In this document: positions 1-10,792 of the stretch, in pieces
Layout of the letters: each line of letters starts with the position of its first letter
Position numbering within the stretch: position 1 is the stretch's first letter
DNA from: Strigamia acuminata
Taxonomy: Eukaryota > Arthropoda > Chilopoda > Geophilomorpha > Linotaeniidae
Length of the DNA stretch: 64,000 nt
Direction of reading: 5' to 3'
Assembly: GCA_949358305.1 (NCBI GenBank)
Contig: OX442314.1
Location: forward strand, 186,001-250,000
The notes under the pieces: model-generated
Databases searched by the model: none
What the model was told of the DNA's origin: nothing
Seen by the model: the letters and a program-made list of their open reading frames with translations, nothing else
Position numbers and translations under genes: made by a program

Positions 1-713
1 TGACATGTGATCAGAGGTGACTTGTTCTGTCAAGACACTTTGAACAGAGAGAATAATTTTCGCCTTCGACTAGTCAACATCTCCTGTCTTAACTAGGAAG
101 ATTTCCAAGTGCGATTTATGTTGCGTCTCAACGCATACGGTCATTATGCAGCCCGAATTCTCATGGTTGGCTATCTAACCACTACATTTATTATTTGCCC
201 ATTATTTGCGTACAAATTACTGGAAAAACGGCGTATTCGACGGTCTTAATTCGTCAATACATTTTATGCCACGACTGTGACTTCCTCCTCAGCCTAGACA
301 TTTTGAACTCATACTCGTCTCAATTGCGTATTCATTTCATTATCGACGGTTCGACGACGTTGTCTGCGGTTTGGTACCTGTTTGCGCGTTCACCCAACGT
401 TTGCGCGTGTTCAGGAGAAGAAACATACTCTTCGTAAGTACGCCTAGCATGTGACGACATTTTCCCTAGTGAAGAGCGATATTTTGGTCTTAATTCGAAA
501 TATCAACGTTCGCCATTTTGTACGGCGCCCGAATTGAATCCTGCACCCATATAAAACAGATTTCACGAATAGACGCTGTCTTAACCTAGCTACCACCCCC
601 GGCAAAGTTTTAAGAGTTGCAGCGCCTGCGAACCTAAATTTTCTGGTTATCACAATCCCTGGAAATTCTTAAATTTCCGAAACCATTGTTAAAAAGTCGA
701 CTACGACGTGACA
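1..713. other. Unassigned flank, no gene seen
   Basis: I see no open frame with a recognisable motif, no RNA gene and no clear terminal repeat in this stretch. It may be the edge of another repeat that continues to the left of the window. Confidence 0.4.
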
Positions 714-1037
714 AGTTGATCAACGACTTTGGACCCTGAAGGAGTGGGCAACCTATGCTCAAATTTTTTATTTTTTTTTCAAAAAAACTTAGAAAATTTT
801 GAAAAAAAATTTAGAAAAATTTACAACAAAGCGATCTTAGGCCAAGAAAGGACAAGAAAGGACAAGAAAGGACAAAAAAGGACACAGATGGATTTCAGGA
901 GCATAAAAAAAAATGATGCTTATCCTTCAATTTTTTTTTCACAAATGAAGAGATATTTAATTGCGTGATGTTATAAGGTACCAAACCGGTTCAAACTGGT
1001 TTCTAATTGAATTTTCTTAAAGGTCACATCACGGGTA
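714..1037. repeat. Direct repeat unit, copy 1, with short AGGACAAGA run
   Basis: This begins with a block, GTTGATCAACGACTTTGG and onward, that recurs almost unchanged from about 1838. Both copies run through an A/T-rich stretch into the same 'ACAACAAAGCGATCTTAG' edge and then a 10-bp AGGACAAGA-type array. Here the array is only about four units long, against about 45 in the second copy. The foldback MITE at 1040-1808 lies between the copies. No protein is predicted. Confidence 0.75.
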
Positions 1038-1039
1038 TA

Positions 1040-1808
1040 CAGGGTGTCTCGCCGAACACCTACCAGGTGAATTATTTCATAATCATGTTAAATCAAAAAA
1101 ACTTTTGATTATGAATTGAAGTAAATGACATGTGACGAATTCAATGAAACATGTTAAATTCATGTGACATTGTTGCATCACTGTTTTGCAACTTGTAACT
1201 TTTAAACCAACAATGGTACGCAAAAAATGTCAATTGCAAAGTTGTAGAGAACCATCTAATTAGTCTAGAACTGTTCTTAAAAAAATTATCTCTTACTGAA
1301 AAGTTTTGAGAAAAAAAGGTTTGAAATGTTAGTTTACTCAGCTTTATAACCTAAAACTATCATGTGGAATGTATTCCCAAAATAAATTATTTTCTTTCTT
1401 TTGTGTTTCCTCTCTATTACTTACAAGTATGACCCAATAAAGTGTCCTAATTGAGGATTAGCTTGGTTGCCCCAATAGTTTTAGGTTACAAAGCTGAGTT
1501 ACAAAGCTGAGTAGACCAATGTTTCAAACCTTTTTTTCTCAAAACTTTTCAGTAAAAGATTATTTTTTTAAGAACAGTTCTAGACTAATTAGATGGTTCT
1601 CTACAACTTTGCAATTGACATTTTTTGCGTAGCATTGTTGGTTTAAAAGTTACGAGTTGCAAAACAGTGATGCAACAATGTCACATGAATTTAACATGTT
1701 TCATTGAATTCGTCACATGTCATTTACTTCAATTCATAATCAAACGTTTTTTTGAATTAACATGATTATGAAATAATTCACCTGGTAGGTGTTCGGCGAG
1801 ACACCCTG
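1040..1808. mobile_element. Foldback MITE, Tc1/mariner-like ends, TA target duplication
   Basis: Two arms of roughly 350 bp are near-perfect inverted complements (about 1040-1395 and 1455-1808) around a short unique centre. The termini read CAGGGTGTCTCGCCGAAC and its complement. They are flanked on both sides by TATA, consistent with the TA target duplication of the Tc1/mariner superfamily, many members of which have 'CAGGGTGTC'-like ends. There is no transposase frame, so it is non-autonomous. Superfamily assignment is by termini and TSD only. Confidence 0.8.
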
Positions 1809-1837
1809 TATAAGGAGTGACAAATCAGAATTTTTTC

Positions 1838-1980
1838 AGTTGATCAACGACTTTGGACCCTGAAGGAGTGGGTAACCTATGCTCAAATTTTCAGAATTTT
1901 CAAAAAAAAAAACTTAAAAAAATTTTGAAAAAAAAAAAATTTTGAAAAAAAAACTTTGAAAAATTTACAACAAAGCGATC
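1838..1980. repeat. Direct repeat unit, copy 2
   Basis: Second copy of the block starting at 714, matching through the 'GACCCTGAAGGAGTGGG' segment, the A-rich stretch and the edge before the minisatellite. The pair shows either a tandem duplication later split by the MITE, or a composite satellite. Confidence 0.7.
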
Positions 1981-2430
1981 TTAGGACAAGATAGGACAAG
2001 ACAGGACAAGATAGGACAAGAAAAGGCAAGATAGGACAAGACAGGACAAGAAAAGGCAAGATAGGACAAGATAGGACAAGACAGGACAAGACAGGACAAG
2101 AAAAAGCAAGATAGGACAAGACAGGACAAGAAAAGGCAAGACAGGACAAGACGGGACAAGAAAAGGCAAGATAGGACAAGACAGGACAAGAAAAGGCAAG
2201 ATAGGACAAGACAGGACAAGAAAAGGCAAGATAGGACAAGATAGGACAAGACAGGACAAGACAGGACAAGAAAAAGCAAGATAGGACAAGACAGGACAAG
2301 AAAAGGCAAGACAGGACAAGACGGGACAAGAAAAGGCAAGACAGGACAAGACGGGACAAGAAAAGGCAAGATAGGACAAGACGGAACAAGACAGGACAAG
2401 AAAAGACAAGATAGGACAAGATTTTCAAGG
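1981..2430. repeat. 10-bp minisatellite (AGGACAAGAN), about 45 units
   Basis: The array consists of 10-bp units such as AGGACAAGAT, AGGACAAGAC and AAGGCAAGAT. Higher-order blocks of 30-60 bp are visible. Because 30 bp is three units, all minus-strand frames stay open and give artificial Leu/Ser/Cys/Pro-rich ORFs that are not genes. Confidence 0.95.
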
Positions 2431-2770
2431 TAAGCAAGAGTCAGAAGTGACTGAAGTGACGGAACTAATGATGTCGGCCAGCTGATGGTACGGCTGACTT
2501 AGCTCTGGCATTCAGCTGATGTGAGTTAATTGAGCGGTTGCTGATTTGTGGCTGCTGCTGGTTGAATTGTCTGCGCCCACGGGCCAAATGACTAAAAGGG
2601 TGGTTTGTTGTTTGTTTGTTTGATCAGTCAGGCTATCCAAGTCGGCCAGTGAATGGCTCGGCGGGCTTAGCTCTGGCATCATGCTTAGTGTTTGTTTAAT
2701 TTTTTTTTATTTCTTAAATTATTTTTATATAAAAAAAATGAAATCCATTTAGATTCATTCAGTGCTCAGG
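2431..2770. other. Polinton left flank with an imperfect direct repeat
   Basis: No gene. Two imperfect copies of a roughly 38-bp segment that contains 'TTAGCTCTGGCAT' lie at about 2475-2512 and 2643-2681. An A/T-rich run precedes the polymerase start codon. These may be sub-terminal sequences of the Polinton, but I could not find its terminal inverted repeat or target duplication here. Confidence 0.4.
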
Positions 2771-5700
2771 ATGAATAGATACAAAGTCAAGAAATGCGTA
2801 GAGTTTTTAAAAGGAAAAAGAGAAAATGGACATTTATCTAAGGATTTCAAGTTAAAGATCAAGTTAGAACAACTCTTGGCAAAATGCCGAGAATATGATG
2901 ATTTTGTGAACATCGAGCCTCGGCCGTATTATCTTTATAAAAATATCTTTGACGGACAAGTGCTTGACTACTTTGTCGAATTCGACGAAAGGATTTTTGA
3001 CATAGAAGACGTGATGAAAGACGCCACTCCAAATATCCGTGCATTGGCAGCAGAAGTTGCAGCCAGCATGAATTCGTGCAAAGTGAGCGTTATGATGCTA
3101 TTGAGATATCGGCATTCCCTGAAGACGTCGACTGATCAACATCATTGGTACCGGGCCGATCCGTTCGTGATGCATTCGGACGATGTTGACCACATTCTGG
3201 ATTCAGCTGCGAAACAACTGGCCATACAAAATGCCGAATTTGTCGAAACTCACGACTATTTATATTACCTTTGTGTGAACGAGATTAAAATTGGTTTTGC
3301 TGCTTTACACCAGAAAGGTGGATGGTACAAAGATGTTCCGTCATTTCCGTTGAGTTTGAACAACGATTTGCCAGCCGTCATTCGCAATAAGAAAGCGGTG
3401 TTAACATTTAAAATTGAGTTGCAAAAGTCCTTTGTTTGGGCTGTTCTTGCATCTATACATCCTGTAGCCAATAATGCCGAACGCATATCTAATTATTTGA
3501 AGTATGAGAACGAATTGAACTTACAAGGCTTTGAATTTCTGTTGACTTACAGAAACGTAGAAAAATTCCAGTCGCAGAATCCAGATATCGAAGTGACTAT
3601 TTATTTTTGGGTCAGCAATTGTGTGCAAAGATATTTGACTGTACACAGAAACAGGAAACATCACGTCGATCTATTCTTCTACGGTAACAACTGCTACGGA
3701 CTTGTGAGGAATCTAAAACGTTTGCTCGGTTATTTTCCATGTCACTACTGCGATAACCAATTCAAGAGCATTGTGGGCAGAGACAAACACCTGACAGTAT
3801 TCCACGCCGTTCCCGAAGAAGAAGAATCATCCTATCAGGAACTGGATGAACATCTGCGCAGTAAAAAGGCCGTCATAAATGTCCAGAACTCTGATCAAAA
3901 AAGTTTTTTGTGGTCCGTATTGGCTGCCTTGTATCCGGCGCCCGACCATGTTAGCAGAGTGGGTTATTACGTACAGTTTATGGACAAACTCAATCTCAAA
4001 GGGCTAGTTTTTCCCGTGGGGCCGAAAGGAGTGCTTACATTCGAAAGACGAAATGTAAGTTTGAACATTAATGTATTTGAGTTGCTGCCCACGTCACGGA
4101 TTGTTCCGATAAAAGTGGATATTCAGACGAACCGCCTTACCACTATTAATCTACTGAAGAAACAAAATCATTACATGTGGATCAAGGATTTCTCACGACT
4201 CATGAGCGTCGGTGATGGCAACAAGCGGTATTATTGCATGAACTGTATGAATGGGTATTCCAGCGCCAAAGTGCTCGTTAAACATAAACATTACTGCGGA
4301 AAAAACACTCCTTCCGCCACTAAATGTCCTAAAGAAGGAACAATCTGTACGTTCAAGAGTGAGAAAAAAAAATATCCTATACCGTACGTTTGCTACGCTG
4401 ATTTTGAGGCATTCTTAGTGCCTGATGTGGAGACCGAACCCACTTTACATTCGGACACCATTAATTCTCACGTTCCATGTGGTTATTCTTTTAAAGTGGT
4501 GTGCACGGAGAACGAAGCTTATTCCAGACCGTTACAGCTGTACAGAGGTCCGGATGCCGTCGATCATTTTTTGCAATCGTTGCGTGCAGAAATTAAAGCC
4601 GTGGTTTGTCAATTTTCTCAATTGGAAACACAATTTGATACCAAAATGATGACTCCGCTTCAATGGAACGAGTATAGAAATGCAACAACGTGTTTCTTAT
4701 GCGGTGGCGAGTTCTCCGAAGATGAAGGTTGGACTAAAGTCTTGGATCACAACCATTTCACCGGAAGGTTTCGCGGAGCTGCACACGGCAAATGTAACCT
4801 TAACTACCATTGGCGGAGATCTGTGCCGGTAGTTTTCCACAATGGAAAAAGGTATAATTTTCATTTGATATTTTCACATTTGACCGTCGAGACAGAAAAA
4901 GTGACCGTCATTGCCGAAAACTCGGAACTATACAAATCATTCACGCTGAGAATCAATACCAGCGATGATCCAAAAGTGCCCCGTTACGTAACGTTAAAGT
5001 TTTTGGATAGTTTCCAATTTCTCGCGAGCAGTTTATCCAATTTGGCAAAAAAATTAGAGAAGTCACAGTTTGTTGTCTTTCGAAGCGAGTTTAAGGGCGA
5101 GGAAATTGATTTTCTGTTGAGGAAAGGAGTATACCCTTACAGATATATGACCGGTTGGTCAAAATTTCAAGAAGATAAACTTCCGCCGATAGAAGAATTT
5201 GAGAACATATCCGCTGACGAATACCAATATGCTCAGTTAGTTTGGAAAACGTTGGGAATTAAAGACATGGGCGAATATCACGATTTATATCTGAAGACTG
5301 ATACTCTGTTGTTGGCGGATATATTCGAGCAGTTTAGGAAAATGTGTTTGAATCACTACAAGCTGGACCCCTGTCATTATATCACGTTTCCGAGTCTGTC
5401 TTGGGACGCAGCACTGCTCATCACCAAAGTTAAATTGGAGCTTCTGTCTGATCCAGATATGTACGTTTGTCGAACAAGGAATAAGAGGCGGTGTTGCCAC
5501 AATCAGTCAACGCTATGCCAAAGCTAATAACCCTCTTCTGGCATCAGGATACGATTGTGAGAAACCAGAGAGTTACATTGTCTATTTGGATGCGAATTCC
5601 ATGTATTCCTGGGCAATGAGCAAACCGTTACCCGTTGGCAACTTTGCCTTCGACGATAATTTAGCCGAATGGACGCAAGAAAGGATTTTGAAAATGGGAG

Positions 5701-6782
5701 AGAACGATACGATGGGATGCATCTTGGAAGTGGATTTGGGATATCCGCAAGAACTGCACTTGACCCACAATTGTCTGCCTTTGGCTCCGGAAATGATACG
5801 TTCAGCGGACGACATTTGCCCCAGATTAATCCCGCATTTGCAAGGTCGTTGTAATTACATTCTGCATTACAGAGCTCTGCAATTGTACTTGTCCTTGGGC
5901 ATGACGTTGATGAAAATAAAAGGAGTGCTGACGTTTGAGCAAAAACCATGGCTGGCCAAGTATATCGAACTGAATATTGAGAAACGGAAGTCCGCTACCA
6001 GTGATTTTGAGCAGGAATTGACGAAATTAGCTAACAATTCGGTATTTGGAAAAACTCTGCAAGACGTGAGAAAATATAGACAATTTTATCTGGTGAATAA
6101 TCAGAAAGACTTTGATAAACACCTCAACTACGCCGGTTTCAAAGGATATAAAGCTTTTACTAGTGGTCTGATGTTGGTTGAACGTCGAAAGCTGGAATTG
6201 ACGTTAGACAAACCTATTTACAGCGGTTTAACTATCCTGGACTTGTCTAAATGCTTGCTATATGACTTTCATTACAACGTCATGAAAAAAAAATTCTCAG
6301 ACAAGCTGAGATTGCTGATGACGGATACGGATAGTCTGATGTATGAAATAGAAGCTCCTTCGGTCTACTCGTTCTTTAGAGAAGAAATACCAGAAGTGAT
6401 GGATCTGTCTAATTACGACCCACCCGATGGCAGAAACAGGCGTGTCATAGGATGCTTTAAAGACGAGACTGCCGGCGAGCCGATAGAAGAGTTTGTAGGG
6501 CTAAGAGCCAAATGTTACGCTTATAACGTGAACGGAAAAACGAGCATGCGGTGTAAAGGCATAAAGAAGGCCGTTGTGGAGCAAGAGCTGGACTTGGAGG
6601 CGTACAAGAAGATATTGTTCGGAGAACGGGAGGCCCACAGATTGAAATTTGAAACGATCAAATCAAAACTGCACGAACTCACAACGGTCAAGGTGGACAA
6701 ATTGGCATTGTCGGCGAAAGACAAGAAGCGAGTGATATTAGAAGATTGTATTCATACCAAGGCTTATGGTTATGTTGATTAA
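2771..6782 (+). pseudogene. Polinton DNA polymerase B, one frameshift
   Basis: Family B DNA polymerase that would replicate the Polinton by protein priming. The frame opens at ATG 2771; an upstream GTG at 2762 is less likely. It runs to about 5466, shifts by one, and continues to the stop at 6780-6782, about 1335 codons in all. The N-terminal region has two C2H2-like finger motifs (about 3740-3810 and 4230-4300). Exonuclease motif I (ADFEAF) lies near residue 542. The Exo II motif reads RYNFHLI, where relatives have D in place of N. Polymerase motif A (DANSMYSW) is at 5587, motif B (LANNSVFGKT) near 6030 and motif C (TDTDS) at about 6320. Catalytic polymerase residues are present, but the frameshift at GTTTGTCG near 5463-5466 separates exonuclease from polymerase. 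The homology call is strong. Whether the shift is an assembly error cannot be told here. Confidence 0.92.
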
Positions 6783-6786
6783 AATT

Positions 6787-8709
6787 TTAATTATTAAATA
6801 AATTAAAGTGAATAAATACTTGATACGTTCCTGGTATTTTACCAACTTCCTCAGCTTGCCCTAAAACTTTGAGCATTTCTTTAGCTTTTATTTCTACCGG
6901 AGGATCGCAAACAAAATTCTGGAGTATCTTACTTTCTTCGAGGACAATGTCAGCAATCTCAACATAGTCAGGTAAGCCATCCACCAAAGTCAAATAACCA
7001 ATTGTTATGTTTCTAATGCCAACTTCTGAATATACTTCAGCTGAATGCATGTTGTGCAACATAATATCTATTTTTGTAATTTCACATCTTCTAAATGTTG
7101 TAAAAACTGATGTTTCTTTATCATCATAAGAAAACCGTACATTTCCATCTTCACTGGGTGGTAGATAATTTTCAAATTTCACAATATATTTATCAACTTG
7201 TATAACTTCTTTAAATACAACATTTATAATGTCTTCTATTTCGGCTTTATTTTTATCTATGTCTGCTCTAATTTGCTCAGTGCCTTCTTTTTGTATTGTC
7301 TGTTTGATGTGTTCTATTTTTGCATTCATTTCAGCCTTATGTGCTTCTAGCATTGCTTTAATTTGCTCATCATCATCCTGTAAACCCTGTTTGATCTGCT
7401 CTATTTTTGCAACTATTTCAGCCTTATATAGATCTAGCATTGCTTTAATTTGCTCATCATCCTCTAAACTCTGTTTGATGGATTCTATTTCTGCAGCCAT
7501 TTCAGCCTTATATTTATCTAGCATTGCTTTAATTTGCCCATCATCTTGTAAACTCTGCTTGATGCGCTCTATTTCTGCAGCCATTACTAGCATTGCTTTA
7601 ATTTTCACATCATACTGTAAACTCTGTTTGATGTGCTCTATTTCTTCAGCCATTTCAGCCTTAAATGCTTCTAGCATTGCTTTAATTTGCTCATTGTCCT
7701 GTAAACTCTGTTTGATGTCCTCTATTTCTGCAGTCATTTCAAACTTATATGCTTCTAGCATTGCTTTAATTTGCTCATTGTTCTGTAAACTATATTTGAT
7801 GGTTTCTATTTTTATAGCCATTTCAGTCTTAAGTGCAACTAGCATTGCTTTAATTTGCCCATCATCCTGAAAACTCTGTTTGATGAATTCTATTTTTGCA
7901 ATCATTTCAGCCTCATGTGCATCTAGCATTGCTTTAACTTGCTCATCATCTTGTAAACTCTGTTTGTTGCGCTCTATTTCTGCAACCATTTCAGCCTTAT
8001 ATGCATCTAGCATTGCTTTAATTTGCTCATCATCCTGTAAACTCTGTTTGTTGCGCTCTATTTCTGCACTCATTTCAGCCTTATGTGCATCTAACATTGC
8101 TTTAATTTGCTCATCATCCTGTAAACTCTGTTTGATGCGTTCTATTTCTGCAACCATTTCAGCCTTATGGGCATCTAGCATTGCTTTAATTTGCTCATCA
8201 TCCTGTAAACTCTGTTTGATCTGCTCTATTTCTGCAGTCATTTCAGCCTTATGTACATCTATGCTCGCTTTAACTCGCTCATCGTCTTGTAAACTCTGTT
8301 TGATGCGTTCTATTTCTGCAGTCATTTCAGCCTTTATTTGTCCATCATCCTGTAAACTCTGTTTGATGTGCTCTATTTCCACAGCCATTTCTGCCTTATG
8401 TGCATCTATGTTTGCTTTAACTCGGACATCGTCCTGTAAACTTTGTTTAATATGGTCGTCGACTCGAGATTTCATATCTTCCATAAGCACAGCAGAACCT
8501 GCAGCTGCCGGGTTTGGTATTCCAACGTTAAAATCTTTTTTTAGTTGTGCGATTTCGTTTCTGTGGCCAAACACCATTCGCCTAACCTGTTCGTGTTCAT
8601 CATCCGTTAAATTACTTCCGTCTCGTTTGGCAATTTTTCGTGGGGTCAATCCAAATCTGTGCACTGGATTTAAGTAGAAGTCGTCTCTCGCCTTATTAAC
8701 GCTCCCCAT
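6787..8709 (-). CDS. Repetitive coiled-coil protein, candidate virion fibre
   Basis: Open frame of about 640 residues, with the first good start at 8709 (MGSVNKARDD). Residues about 1-80 form a non-repetitive head. The middle holds about 15 copies of a 28-residue repeat with core KQSLQDDEQIKAMLDA, i.e. four heptads each, and regular I/L/M spacing typical of a parallel coiled coil. Two repeats are shortened by five or more residues and one has an extra Asp, which would locally shift the heptad register. The last ~130 residues are not repetitive and look beta-rich. A head, rod and knob layout resembles viral fibres, but I recognise no named family. It is the first minus-strand gene after PolB, faces it tail to tail (5 bp apart), and its start overlaps the end of the protease gene by 40 bp. 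The fibre role is an inference from architecture and position among capsid genes. Confidence 0.7.
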   Translation of the reverse strand: MGSVNKARDDFYLNPVHRFGLTPRKIAKRDGSNLTDDEHEQVRRMVFGHRNEIAQLKKDFNVGIPNPAAAGSAVLMEDMKSRVDDHIKQSLQDDVRVKANIDAHKAEMAVEIEHIKQSLQDDGQIKAEMTAEIERIKQSLQDDERVKASIDVHKAEMTAEIEQIKQSLQDDEQIKAMLDAHKAEMVAEIERIKQSLQDDEQIKAMLDAHKAEMSAEIERNKQSLQDDEQIKAMLDAYKAEMVAEIERNKQSLQDDEQVKAMLDAHEAEMIAKIEFIKQSFQDDGQIKAMLVALKTEMAIKIETIKYSLQNNEQIKAMLEAYKFEMTAEIEDIKQSLQDNEQIKAMLEAFKAEMAEEIEHIKQSLQYDVKIKAMLVMAAEIERIKQSLQDDGQIKAMLDKYKAEMAAEIESIKQSLEDDEQIKAMLDLYKAEIVAKIEQIKQGLQDDDEQIKAMLEAHKAEMNAKIEHIKQTIQKEGTEQIRADIDKNKAEIEDIINVVFKEVIQVDKYIVKFENYLPPSEDGNVRFSYDDKETSVFTTFRRCEITKIDIMLHNMHSAEVYSEVGIRNITIGYLTLVDGLPDYVEIADIVLEESKILQNFVCDPPVEIKAKEMLKVLGQAEEVGKIPGTYQVFIHFNLFNN

Positions 8710-9524
8710 TTTTTTAATACGAATAAACACAAATGTCCGCACGTGACTTCGTCAAACGATTGATATTGATAAACGTTATATTTTATATTGTTTCCCAGGT
8801 AATGGTACAATTCAATAGGAGGCGGAAGATCGCCGAAACTATTGAAGTATAATTTATCTCGCTTATTTTTAGCGTACGCCACCCAATGGCTACCACTTTG
8901 CAGATGCTTATTCAAATTAACAATCCCGCATTCGAAGGGTCTGGCTTTGACGGGCAATGTGTCTCTGGAGAACACGCCTCTGAAGAATGGAATATTCATT
9001 TGTCTAGCCAATTTGCCCAATTGCAGGGAATCCAGTGGTTGAATCATTGCCCCATCTTTCCCGCCGCCGACGAGCCGTACGGTTTCAAGTAGAAACCTTT
9101 TCCAGTTTTGCGTATCCGTAATTTTTTTTTTTAACGACTGTCGTAGACCTTTGCCTTCAGTGGCTAAATTGTGGCGCTTGGCTTCATCGACCATTTCCTT
9201 ATTTGTTTTCGCCGAGTCTACGGCTTTAGCGATCCCTGCCGCACCCCCAGCCAGTCCTCCCAATGCCCCCAATAATGGAAGCAGTAATGGAAAGAATCCA
9301 CCAGTTTGTCTAACCTGTTTCGTAGGTATGCTTAGAGTCATTCCTTTCTTTTTAGAACCGGCCTTTTTTATCTTATTTATCTGTCTATCAGTAAGAGACA
9401 AGCCATGATTGCCGTTAAGTTGTTTATACTTCAATCTTAAATGTAGGGGTATCTTTTTTTTCATGGATTTGGATACCTTTCGTTGCTGATTGGGGGTTAA
9501 CGCTACCTTATGTATTTTATACAT
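8670..9524 (-). CDS. Minor-capsid-like N-terminus fused to adenain-type cysteine protease
   Basis: A 284-residue protein in two parts. Residues 1-125 are very basic (Lys-rich start) followed by a Gly/Ala/Leu-rich hydrophobic segment at about 75-103, the kind of membrane-active or core-binding region seen in minor capsid proteins. Residues about 160-270 match the adenovirus-type maturation protease (C5 family): GSHWVAY supplies His213 and TCGHLCLFVL supplies Cys262 or the nearby Cys266. The position expected to carry the catalytic acid reads YFNSFG (Asn228), where relatives usually have Asp, so activity is doubtful. The role would be cleavage of capsid precursors during virion maturation. It follows the capsid gene directly, and its 3' end overlaps the fibre candidate. 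The full-length frame is intact. Confidence 0.85.
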   Translation of the reverse strand: MYKIHKVALTPNQQRKVSKSMKKKIPLHLRLKYKQLNGNHGLSLTDRQINKIKKAGSKKKGMTLSIPTKQVRQTGGFFPLLLPLLGALGGLAGGAAGIAKAVDSAKTNKEMVDEAKRHNLATEGKGLRQSLKKKITDTQNWKRFLLETVRLVGGGKDGAMIQPLDSLQLGKLARQMNIPFFRGVFSRDTLPVKARPFECGIVNLNKHLQSGSHWVAYAKNKRDKLYFNSFGDLPPPIELYHYLGNNIKYNVYQYQSFDEVTCGHLCLFVLKKWGALIRRETTST

Positions 9525-9543
9525 CTCTTATTTTTTTATAACT

Positions 9544-10384
9544 TTAATATAACACTTCGATTTTGCCTTTGTCCAATTTCATATTCATCAATCTGTCGCC
9601 TATTATCAAAGCGTAGGCTTTAGTATTGGCCGGGACTGCCGTTTCAAATTTCATTTTTATTTGCACGTCGATTATGCCGGTTTTCAGCCTCTCGCTCTGT
9701 TTCGAGCAATCGATCACGATCAGCGGGTAAAGTTTCGCATAATCCCACGCGTTGAACATTATATCGGATGCGCCGTAATAATCTTTCCTGAATTGGATGC
9801 ACGATCCAGAAACCTACTGAAATTGCTATTTTCAAAGTTCTCGTTCGAGTCTAGATAGGGATACCGCTCGGAGTTCAGGTACGCGTGAACTTCGTTGACT
9901 TTAACGGTGTCGAATACTGCCGTATTTTTGGTTTGGTAGTTTCTTTTATCGGTCTGAAATCCGACAATGATGTACCGCGGTTTTTCGGAAGTGCTGGTGG
10001 TTACCACTCGCCAGGCATGCTCCGTGGTTTGCGGCAAGTCCGACATTTCGAACGACCAATGACGAAACGCTAAGGGAATATTCACGCCTTTATCCATGGC
10101 TGTGAGAAGTCGACTCTTTTGCACGTCGGATGGAATAACGTGCGGCATCAACCAGTACAGTTGTTGGAGAACTATTTTACCTCCGGGTATGGCTTGTGCG
10201 GCTCCAGCCACGGTTTTGGACGCGGCTTTAAAAATGGCATCATCGTTGTGCGTTCTCATCAAAGTTAATACTTGTTTCGCGCCGTAAATGACTTTGTTAT
10301 AGTCTTCGAAAAAACCCATCAGATGGGTCAGTGGCACTAACAACGAAAAGGTACCGTGCTTTTTTGGCAACAAGTTGTATAACC
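9544..10384 (-). pseudogene. Polinton major capsid protein, C-terminal part
   Basis: C-terminal portion of the double-jelly-roll capsid protein. The first frame (10384 down to about 9790) contains the YNLLPKKHGTFSLLVPLTH segment. A one-step frameshift near 9790-9800 moves to a second frame that ends at 9544 with the DCSKQSERLKTG and AYALIIGDRL motifs typical of Polinton capsids. The upstream part of the gene lies at 25995-26480, separated by Copia-1. The distance between the two target duplications (15615 bp) is a multiple of three and both halves are in the same frame, so the gene was continuous before insertion. The frameshift is an independent lesion. Confidence 0.88.
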
Positions 10385-10709
10385 TGTTGGTCAAAAATAG
10401 CCCAAAGTGTGTCGATGTGATATAGGATCACATTTGATCTTTTGTTTATTAATTATCCAAGTGTATTTGTTGTGATAATTCAATTCTCGACTTCATTTAT
10501 GATTATTTATATATTTACCTCGTTTTGTGTACTTAAGCATGGAGTACCATGCATTCTCTAGTTTTTTTGTTTAAGTAACGCCTAATTCCGACACCAGGTG
10601 TCATCCTTGTACTTTTCACCATCCAAGATGGCCGCGCACACGGTTTGGTGCTTGTCTGTTTCTCTCCACCTGGAAAATGGACATTTATGTAAGATTTCCT
10701 TATGTTTTA
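10385..10709 (+). repeat. Copia-1 left LTR, 5' segment
   Basis: First 325 bp of the left LTR, reading the same as 25450-25774. The sequence then breaks into a TTTA repeat, which is the 3' tail of the inserted non-LTR element. Confidence 0.95.
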
Positions 10710-10792
10710 TTTATTTATTTATTTATTTATTTGATCGCACTCCAAAGGAGTAAAAAGAAATGAGACACAAGTATGATACAATGATACAATGA

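Noticed and set aside
1883-2437. Long minus-strand ORFs rich in Leu, Ser, Cys and Pro
   Set aside because: All three frames are open over the same 10-bp minisatellite; the peptides are periodic artefacts.
2431-2770. Polinton terminal inverted repeat
   Set aside because: I looked for a long inverted partner on the right side (37700-38000 and after 48608) and found none. The right end appears deleted.
7229-8677. Plus-strand ORFs of 213 and 265 residues opposite the fibre candidate
   Set aside because: They mirror the 84-bp repeats of the minus-strand gene and have low-complexity Ser/Ala/Cys composition. The minus-strand frame is longer and continuous, with unique ends.
8709-8742. Upstream ATG at 8742 as the start of the fibre candidate
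   Set aside because: The 11 added residues lie deeper in the protease gene, and MGSVNKARDD at 8709 gives a shorter overlap and a plausible N-terminus. It cannot be fully excluded.
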